Source: Oscillospiraceae bacterium
GTDB taxonomy: Bacteria; Bacillota; Clostridia; Oscillospirales; UBA929
Length of the DNA: 37,320 nucleotides
Assembly: GCA_009777475.1 (NCBI GenBank)
Contig: WRLU01000019.1
Location: 1 to 37,320 of the forward strand
Direction: 5' to 3'
The notes beneath the pieces were generated by a model that was not told where the DNA came from, ran no database searches, and saw only the letters and a list, made by a program, of their open reading frames with translations. This document shows positions 32,350 to 37,320 of the stretch, piece after piece. Every line of letters begins with the position of its first letter. Positions within the stretch are counted from its first letter, which is position 1. Both the position numbers and the translations under genes were made by a program.

Positions 32350-33930
32350 ATGACACGGACGGCTAAAAAGACTAGGAAAATTGGGGTGCTTGCCCTTGCT
32401 CTGGTGATGGTCTTAGGGCTGTTACCAGTAACAAATACATCTGCTGCAGGGGATGTTGCCTATCTTGGAAGCGACATCAAGGCGTACCAGAACGATGGCC
32501 CCAGCTATGAGCCCTACGTTAAGGAATATCCGACAGACGGCTCTTTTAAGTTGGCGGGACTGAGTTATTCCAGAGGACTAAGCCGCAGTATAGCTGCGAC
32601 CGGAAAGGTGTATTATAACATTGACGGACAAGGGTACACGACCCTATCGGGCATATACGGCACCGTTGACGGTGCAACCCGCAACGGTGAAATTATGATA
32701 TTCGGTGATAATGTAATTTTGGAGACTCTTGACTGTAGAGCGGGAACGCTTCCGGAACCTTTCAGCGTTAACATTACCGGGGTAAAGCTGATTAGAATTG
32801 AATTTCCTTGGGCTGGAACTGGGTCCCACAATGCTTTGGCAAATGTTGTTTTAACCGGAAAACCCGCTTCGACGCTAACCCTCAGCCCGACATCATGGTC
32901 ACCGCCATCAGTGGCGGCAAATACCTCAATAACGGTAACGTCCAACATATCATGGACGGCATCCAGCAACGCGACAACGTGGCTGACGGTATCGCCGTCA
33001 AGCGGTTCCAATACCGGAAGCATTACTATCTCCGCCACAGCCAACACAGGCATCAGTTCAAGAACCGGAACCATCACGGTTACAGGCGGCGGGATTACCC
33101 GGACGGTTACAGTCACGCAGGCGGCACCGACAACGTATACCATCAGTTACAATGCCAACGGCGGGTCTGGTGCGCCGTCCGCCCAGACAAAAACACATAA
33201 TGTTATGTTTTTGCTCAGCAATACCCAACCAACCAGAACAGGCTATACTTTTCTCGGCTGGTCTACCAACAGTGTAGCAACATATGCCGATTACGATTCT
33301 GGTGATGCCTATACCGTAAATGCCCCTGCGGTGCTGTACGCTGTATGGAAAGCAACTACAACCAGCCCAGCTACCATTACTGTGAAGTATGATGAAAACG
33401 GTGGCTATGGCAGATACTTTAGTCAAACTTTTACCGCTGGAATAGCCCAAAAATTAAAAGACAATGTCAATAAACGAACCGGTTGGAAATTCAAAGGTTG
33501 GGCCACAAGCAGAAAGGGAAAGAGAGTGTATACGGATGGACAGCGTGTAACTTTTACAGGGTCAAAAAGAACTATTATCCTGTATGCAGTTTGGACGCCA
33601 ATCAAACCTTCCGCTCCCAAAGCAAAAAACTTTGATGTATGGGCAGGAAGAAGTCTCATGAAAAAAACGAAAAAGCAAATGACTGTAGAGGTCGATATGT
33701 CTTCCGTTAGCGGCTATGTCATCCGATACTCCATAAGTAAAAAGATGAAAAAAGCCAAGTCTATACGCCTAAAAAACAACGAATCGTTAGGACCGTATCA
33801 ACAACGCACCATTAAAAAGTTGAAATCAGGGAAAAAATACTGGATTGATGTAGCGAAATTTAGGACTTCTTCGGATGGAAAAACTGTTACCAGCAAACGT
33901 AGCAAACCCAAAAGCGTAAGAATACTGTAG
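32350..33930 (+). CDS. Secreted surface protein with NPCBM-like, BACON-like and two InlB_B domains
   Basis: The 526-aa product has a signal peptide (about 1-33, ending TNTSAA). Next is an NPCBM-like carbohydrate-binding region (YLGSDIKAYQNDG... GLSYSRGLSRSIA). A BACON-like domain follows (LTLSPTSWSPPSVAANTSIT; WLTVSPSSGSNTGSITISAT), then two InlB_B repeats (GYTFLGWSTNSVA; GWKFKGWATSRKGKR). The C-terminus is a Lys-rich FN3-like domain. The domains point to binding of glycans such as mucin or plant polysaccharide. GAAAGAGG lies 9 nt before the ATG. The only good promoter nearby points the other way, inside an inverted-repeat-flanked segment, so the gene may be phase-variable. The frame ends in a TAG just before a remnant of another basic module. 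Confidence 0.82.
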   Translation: MTRTAKKTRKIGVLALALVMVLGLLPVTNTSAAGDVAYLGSDIKAYQNDGPSYEPYVKEYPTDGSFKLAGLSYSRGLSRSIAATGKVYYNIDGQGYTTLSGIYGTVDGATRNGEIMIFGDNVILETLDCRAGTLPEPFSVNITGVKLIRIEFPWAGTGSHNALANVVLTGKPASTLTLSPTSWSPPSVAANTSITVTSNISWTASSNATTWLTVSPSSGSNTGSITISATANTGISSRTGTITVTGGGITRTVTVTQAAPTTYTISYNANGGSGAPSAQTKTHNVMFLLSNTQPTRTGYTFLGWSTNSVATYADYDSGDAYTVNAPAVLYAVWKATTTSPATITVKYDENGGYGRYFSQTFTAGIAQKLKDNVNKRTGWKFKGWATSRKGKRVYTDGQRVTFTGSKRTIILYAVWTPIKPSAPKAKNFDVWAGRSLMKKTKKQMTVEVDMSSVSGYVIRYSISKKMKKAKSIRLKNNESLGPYQQRTIKKLKSGKKYWIDVAKFRTSSDGKTVTSKRSKPKSVRIL

Positions 33931-34225
33931 CAAAGACAACCGTAAAAAAGTACTCCCCAAACCCAAAAGCCTCAAGCGCACCCACAAAAAAGCCACGTGG
34001 GTAAACGTACCCAACAACAGCGGATACACACTGGTTATCATGCAGGACAAAAAGGCTATTAAAACAATTCAACTCAAAAAGGGCGAAAAGAGCTATGCAT
34101 TTAACCAAAAGCTATTAAAAGAATTTAAGAAGGGTAAAAAATATTACGTTACACTTGTCGCCAAGGGAAAGGGGGAATACAGGAATTCAAAAGCAGTCAA
34201 AAGCAATAGCATCAAAATCAAATAG
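33920..34225 (+). pseudogene. Detached remnant of a basic C-terminal surface-protein module
   Basis: In the frame +1 to the preceding gene, codons from 33920 to TAG at 34225 read LPKPKSLKRTHKKATWVNVP, NNSGYTLVIMQDKK and KGKKYYVTLVAKGKGEYRNS. This closely parallels the C-terminus of the FN3 protein at 29664-31976 (TWKNVKNNSGYTLKV... VTLTATGKGGYKSSK). There is no ribosome binding site or start at its beginning. It is best read as a module cut off by a frameshift or left by recombination. Confidence 0.7.
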
Positions 34226-34242
34226 AAAAGTCTGTAAAATGA

Positions 34243-34342
34243 CCTGCGAAAGCAGGCAATGGAGAAAAAATATGGGCGGTTTCCTCAATCTTAACCATGC
34301 CGTTGGTGGGGTGTTTGGAAATATGTGATGTTGCCACATCAC
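34243..34342 (+). other. Hairpin-rich intergenic stretch, no gene recognised
   Basis: Stems are visible at 34243-34256 (CCTGC-GAAA-GCAGG, a GNRA-type loop), around 34275-34301 (GGC-GGTT / AACC-AT-GCC) and at 34325-34342 (GTGATGT/ACATCAC). The terminator at 34346-34406 follows. It may be a structured RNA or a 3' untranslated region. No known riboswitch class was recognised. Confidence 0.35.
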
Positions 34343-34345
34343 AAA

Positions 34346-34406
34346 GCGTTCAATTCTTAATACGGCAATTGCGATTGTCATGTGAGAATTGAACGCCTAT
34401 TTTTTA
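34346..34406 (+). terminator. Terminator upstream of the comEA promoter
   Basis: A perfect 12-bp stem (34346-34357 with 34385-34396), a 27-nt loop, then CTATTTTTT. It ends transcription from the surface-protein side before the comEA promoter. Confidence 0.75.
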
Positions 34407-34438
34407 AGTTTTCATAAACAGAAATCTACGCGGGACTA

Positions 34439-34467
34439 TTGACACCGGAGCGGACAAGTTGTATAAT
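34439..34467 (+). promoter_or_regulatory. Consensus sigma-A promoter of comEA
   Basis: TTGACA (34439-34444) and TATAAT (34462-34467) are 17 bp apart, a full consensus match. The leader to comEA is about 104 nt and contains a 24-codon reading frame. Confidence 0.9.
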
Positions 34468-34489
34468 ATTAGGCAGACAGAGGACTTGT

Positions 34490-34564
34490 ATGATTGTATT
34501 TCACGTAACCTGCCTTGGCCGTACATGTTCCGCACACTGGACAAACCGCTGTTTAGGCATGTAG
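34490..34564 (+). CDS. Possible 24-aa Cys/His-containing leader peptide upstream of comEA
   Basis: ATG at 34490 follows GAGG with 6 nt spacing and opens 24 codons ending in TAG at 34562-34564. The peptide (MIVFHVTCLGRTCSAHWTNR, then CLGM) has three Cys and two His. Its stop TAG is part of TAGGAG, the ribosome binding site of comEA, so translation of the two could be coupled or mutually exclusive. Confidence 0.4.
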   Translation: MIVFHVTCLGRTCSAHWTNRCLGM

Positions 34565-34577
34565 GAGTGACTGTATT

Positions 34578-34937
34578 TTGAAAAAGCTTGCCGGAATCTG
34601 TACAATCTCGCTGTTTGCCATGCTTGCGGGGTTTGTCCTGGCATTTTGGGTTCATGGCAGTATACCTCAGGAGCAGTTTGCGATATCAGCCGAACAGGAA
34701 CAGCCGGTTAAGATCAAAGACCCTCCCGCCTCGTTAGAAGACAGGGGGAAAATCAATATCAACACCGCTGGGCTCGCGGAATTAGGTGACTTACCCGGCA
34801 TAGGGCCGGCGTTGGCAGGGCGGATTATTTCTTGGCGTGAGGAAAACGGAAAATTCGGCAGCATAGATGATTTGCTTAGCGTCCACGGAATCGGTGAAAT
34901 GATTTTAGAAAAATTGCGTCCATACGCTAAAGTGTGA
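34578..34937 (+). CDS. comEA: ComEA-like helix-hairpin-helix DNA-binding protein
   Basis: The 119-aa protein has an N-terminal membrane anchor (about residues 5-26), a short linker and a paired HhH domain (59-117) with ININTAGLAELGDLPGIGPA, then VHGIGEMILEKLRPY. It binds double-stranded DNA outside the membrane and hands it to ComEC. It lacks the SLBB domain found in longer Bacillus ComEA (about 200 aa). TTG is the start, supported by AGGAG (34563-34567) 10 nt upstream. The response regulator gene follows after 28 nt without a terminator. Confidence 0.9.
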   Translation: MKKLAGICTISLFAMLAGFVLAFWVHGSIPQEQFAISAEQEQPVKIKDPPASLEDRGKININTAGLAELGDLPGIGPALAGRIISWREENGKFGSIDDLLSVHGIGEMILEKLRPYAKV

Positions 34938-34965
34938 CTGACAGCAGCGTGGCAGGAGGAATATT

Positions 34966-35649
34966 TTGAAAATATTAGTTGTAGACGATGAAAAAAGCAT
35001 CGTCAAAGGGATCAAGTTCAATTTAGAACACGAAGGCTATGAGGTTGAAGCCGCCGGGGACGGTGCCGAAGCACTCGCCCTCATCAAGGAGTCGTCATTT
35101 GACCTGATTATAATGGATCTGATGATGCCGAATATGGACGGATTGGAAGCCTGCCGGCAAATCAGGGAATTTTCGGGTGTTCCCATTATCATGTTAACGG
35201 CACGGGGGGAGGACATTGATAAGCTCATAGGATTTGATTACGGCGCGGACGACTACATGACAAAACCGTTTAACATCATTGAGCTTAAAGCTCGTATCCG
35301 TGCCATTCTGCGACGGAGCGGGACAGCCTCTGGCAATGCTGGCTCACAAGATGAAATATCCATAGGCCGCATTACAATCAACACTGCTAAAAGGGATATT
35401 CGAGTAGATGGCCGTCCGGTGGACCTAACAGCAAAGGAATTTGACCTTGTTGTCCATTTTATGAGCAACCCAGGCCGTGTATATAGCAGGGAAAATTTGC
35501 TTAATCTTGTTTGGGGGTACGAATATCCCGGAGAAATGCGTGCTGTGGACGTACATGTACGGCGATTGCGCGAAAAACTGGAGGAAGATCCGGCACACCC
35601 CGAATTCATACTCACAAAATGGGGAGTAGGTTACTATTTCAAGGCTTAA
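34966..35649 (+). CDS. OmpR/PhoB-family response regulator
   Basis: The 227-aa protein has a receiver domain (acidic D7/D8, phospho-acceptor D51, T78, K100) and a C-terminal winged helix (ISIGRITINTAKRDI... AVDVHVRRLREKLEEDPAHP). TTG 34966 is backed by AGGAGG (34954-34959) at 6 nt. It pairs with the kinase gene that follows. Targets are unknown. Its place directly behind comEA suggests shared transcription. Confidence 0.96.
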   Translation: MKILVVDDEKSIVKGIKFNLEHEGYEVEAAGDGAEALALIKESSFDLIIMDLMMPNMDGLEACRQIREFSGVPIIMLTARGEDIDKLIGFDYGADDYMTKPFNIIELKARIRAILRRSGTASGNAGSQDEISIGRITINTAKRDIRVDGRPVDLTAKEFDLVVHFMSNPGRVYSRENLLNLVWGYEYPGEMRAVDVHVRRLREKLEEDPAHPEFILTKWGVGYYFKA

Positions 35650-35701
35650 GAATTTTATTGAGAAAATTAAATTACAGGCCTCCGGCTTCCGGCCCATCGG
35701 G

Positions 35702-37099
35702 TTGAAGCTTGGCAGGTTTCAGCTGAGGATTGCCCTCTCGTATACGGCGGTTATTTTGGCTGTGCTTGTACTCCTCAACACCTATCCGGTCTGGTTGCTT
35801 CAGCGTTCGGTATTTACCGGGAAGCACACATCACTTTCCGGGCAGGCAAGCTTTCTTGCCGGGGAACTGAGCTTAGACGGCATAAACCCCGAAAGAGTTG
35901 GGTGGATTATGGAGATTTTATATGAAAAAGTGCCGGAAGCCGACAGAGTAACCGTTTGCGCCGCCGATGGTCTTGTTGTTTATGACAGCGCGCCAATCTC
36001 CCGGCAGACAGGCCGATATTTTGTCAGCCAGGATGTTTTGGCGGCACTGAGCGGCCAGGATATTTTCCGGTCTGCCTTCCAAAACGAGGTATTTGTTTCA
36101 CAAATGACCGTACCCATTATCGTCTATGGTAAAGTTACCGGGGTTTTGCATATCAGCCAGTATGACTCAGAGCAAGGGAAGATATTGCTTGATTTACATA
36201 CAAACCTACTAATGGCATCATTCGTAATTTTTCTGATTGCTTTAATGCTGGGGCTTATGATTTCAGTTATGCTGACCCAGCGTTTTACCGAGTTTCTAAA
36301 AACCATCGGGATATTTTCAGCGGGCAATTATGATTACTCCATGCCGGTCAGGGGAAAGGGTGAAATGGCAGAAATGGCAGGTAAGCTCAATCATTTAGCC
36401 GAAATTTTGAAGCAAACTGAGTCCTCTCGCCAGCAATTTGTGGCTGATGCTTCCCATGAGCTGAAAACACCGCTGGCTTCAATGAAGCTGCTTGCCGACT
36501 CTATTTTGCAAACCCCCGACATGCCGCAAGAGCTTATCAGGGAGTTTATAAGCGACATAGGCGATGAAACCGACAGGCTCTCCCACATGACAGAAACACT
36601 CTTACGGCTTTCCAAAGCAGAGGCCCTCGGCAGGCAAAACACCGTTATAGAACTCGCTGTTGTTATCCGCCGTGCCGTGCGTATGCTGCTTCCCTTAGCG
36701 GCTGGAGCTGAGGTTGAGCTGAGGTGCGTCCTGGACGATGGTTGCCGTATCATGGGCAATGAAGATGATTTGTATCAAATTGTTTTTAATCTTCTTGACA
36801 ACGCCGTGAAATATAACAATTCCGGGGGGCAGGTTATAGTCAGCTGCTCTGGGCAGGACGACAAGGTATGTATTACGGTAAAAGACAGCGGCGCGGGCAT
36901 CCCCCAGAAAGATTTGCCATCAATTTTTGAGCGTTTTTACAGAGTGGATAAGGCCCGGAGCCGCGAAACAGGCGGTACGGGGCTTGGACTTTCCATCGTA
37001 GCGCATATTACCGAACGTATGAACGGTGAAATATCTGTGGAAAGCGAATTTGGAGCAGGCTCGGAATTTACGGTGTTCTTCCCCTCTGCTTCACCTTGA
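35702..37099 (+). CDS. Membrane sensor histidine kinase
   Basis: The ~465-aa kinase has membrane helix 1 (about 10-29), an extracellular sensor region of ~135 aa (30-165), helix 2 (167-190) and a HAMP linker (190-245). HisKA follows with phospho-acceptor H252 in ASHELKTPLASMK, then HATPase_c with the N box NLLDNAVKYN and G boxes DSGAGIP and GGTGLGL. It is the cognate partner of the preceding regulator. The start is uncertain: TTG 35702 lacks a visible ribosome binding site, and the frame is open back into the regulator gene with only ATT/ATC-type alternatives. Confidence 0.93.
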   Translation: MKLGRFQLRIALSYTAVILAVLVLLNTYPVWLLQRSVFTGKHTSLSGQASFLAGELSLDGINPERVGWIMEILYEKVPEADRVTVCAADGLVVYDSAPISRQTGRYFVSQDVLAALSGQDIFRSAFQNEVFVSQMTVPIIVYGKVTGVLHISQYDSEQGKILLDLHTNLLMASFVIFLIALMLGLMISVMLTQRFTEFLKTIGIFSAGNYDYSMPVRGKGEMAEMAGKLNHLAEILKQTESSRQQFVADASHELKTPLASMKLLADSILQTPDMPQELIREFISDIGDETDRLSHMTETLLRLSKAEALGRQNTVIELAVVIRRAVRMLLPLAAGAEVELRCVLDDGCRIMGNEDDLYQIVFNLLDNAVKYNNSGGQVIVSCSGQDDKVCITVKDSGAGIPQKDLPSIFERFYRVDKARSRETGGTGLGLSIVAHITERMNGEISVESEFGAGSEFTVFFPSASP

Positions 37100-37113
37100 T
37101 TAGTCTCATCGTA

Positions 37114-37152
37114 CAACCCCCCGCGCCTGGTATTGGGCGCGGGGGGTTGTTG
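37114..37152 (+). terminator. Terminator after the histidine kinase
   Basis: A very GC-rich 14-bp stem (37114-37127 with 37136-37149) and a short loop are followed by TTGTGTG rather than a clean T run. It lies 14 nt past the kinase stop. Confidence 0.75.
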
Positions 37153-37222
37153 TGTGTGTGAAAAATCCCCCCCCACGACAAACGCACGAATGGATAAAAC
37201 ATGAACAAATTATGTAAACCTG

Positions 37223-37231
37223 TGGTATAAT
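37223..37231 (+). promoter_or_regulatory. Extended -10 promoter of the last, partial gene
   Basis: TGGTATAAT (37223-37231) is an extended -10 element (TG-N-TATAAT). No good -35 is visible. The start would be near 37238, just ahead of the AAGGGG at 37239-37244. Confidence 0.6.
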
Positions 37232-37252
37232 CAGTCCGAAGGGGTGATTATA

Positions 37253-37320
37253 ATGGGAAACATTCTGGCATATTTAGATTTGGTGCAAGACAACCGGCAA
37301 GAGAAAAAAGTTTTACATAA
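37253..37320 (+). CDS. N-terminal fragment of an unidentified gene, cut by the window edge
   Basis: ATG 37253 follows AAGGGGTG with good spacing and an extended -10 promoter. The frame is open to the right edge (MGNILAYLDLVQDNRQEKKV, then LH). Only 22 codons are visible, so no family is assigned. Confidence 0.6.
   Translation, partial: MGNILAYLDLVQDNRQEKKVLH

Noticed and set aside
34040..34225. Independent 61-aa gene starting at ATG 34040
   Set aside because: No ribosome binding site precedes this ATG, and the homology to the basic C-terminal module begins well upstream in the same frame, so it is part of a remnant.
34243..34342. Cyclic-di-GMP or other known riboswitch
   Set aside because: A GAAA-capped stem and neighbouring helices are present, but the conserved core strings of cyclic-di-GMP-I and other common classes could not be matched.
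1..37320. CRISPR array
   Set aside because: No regularly spaced 25-40-bp direct repeats were seen; the only tandem repeats are two 14-bp units at 13199-13226.

Overview
The window looks like chromosome of an endospore-forming Firmicute of class Clostridia, possibly an Oscillospiraceae-like gut or anaerobic lineage. This rests on the Firmicute-type S10-spc-alpha ribosomal superoperon with adk, map and a KOW gene between secY and infA. It also rests on strong AGGAGG ribosome binding sites, frequent TTG/GTG starts, an AbrB regulator and a SpoIIQ-like M23 protein. The genus is not determined.

Layout. (1) 1-2200 is a mobile or decayed edge: the 3' part of an ISAs1-like transposase, an Rpn/PD-(D/E)XK nuclease gene behind a consensus promoter, the last ~50 codons of a tyrosine integrase, a 12-bp inverted repeat, and a tRNA-Pro(GGG) whose 3' end faces the integrase remnant. 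(2) 2379-4803 holds a secreted DUF6273/InlB-repeat protein and an unknown coiled-coil protein. (3) 4807-8815, minus strand, holds an XRE regulator, a HIT hydrolase and ComEC in a tight cluster, then a GT-C-like membrane protein. (4) 8994-10147 holds a SpoIIQ-like LytM protein, a bidirectional terminator and abrB. (5) 10247-26304, minus strand, is one ribosomal superoperon transcribed from rpsJ to rplQ, with secY, adk, map, infA and rpoA, from a promoter at 26557-26585. rpmJ (37 aa) lies at 13291-13404. (6) 26844-29576, plus strand, holds feoA1, feoA2 and feoB (ferrous iron uptake), with two related DtxR/IdeR-like palindromes in front of feoA1 and feoB. (7) 29664-34225 holds two large secreted proteins with FN3 or NPCBM/BACON/InlB modules and a detached remnant of a basic C-terminal module. 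(8) 34439-37099 holds comEA, an OmpR-type response regulator and a histidine kinase in a row, all with predicted TTG starts, followed by a terminator and the first codons of one more gene.

The most interesting non-coding structure is at 32116-32309. Two 26-bp near-perfect dyads, each two 12-bp arms around a 2-bp core (AC in one, GT in the other), lie in inverted orientation about 140 bp apart. They flank a good sigma-A promoter that points away from the downstream surface-protein gene at 32350. This is the architecture expected of an invertible (phase-variable) promoter caught in the OFF state. A small RNA or paired operators are the alternatives.

The genes combine into housekeeping translation and secretion (ribosome, SecY, RNA polymerase alpha), iron uptake, DNA uptake (ComEA and ComEC about 28 kb apart), sporulation (SpoIIQ-like, AbrB) and a set of cell-surface proteins that share very Lys/Arg-rich C-terminal modules. 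Several starts were moved from the longest open frame to the start that a Shine-Dalgarno sequence supports.
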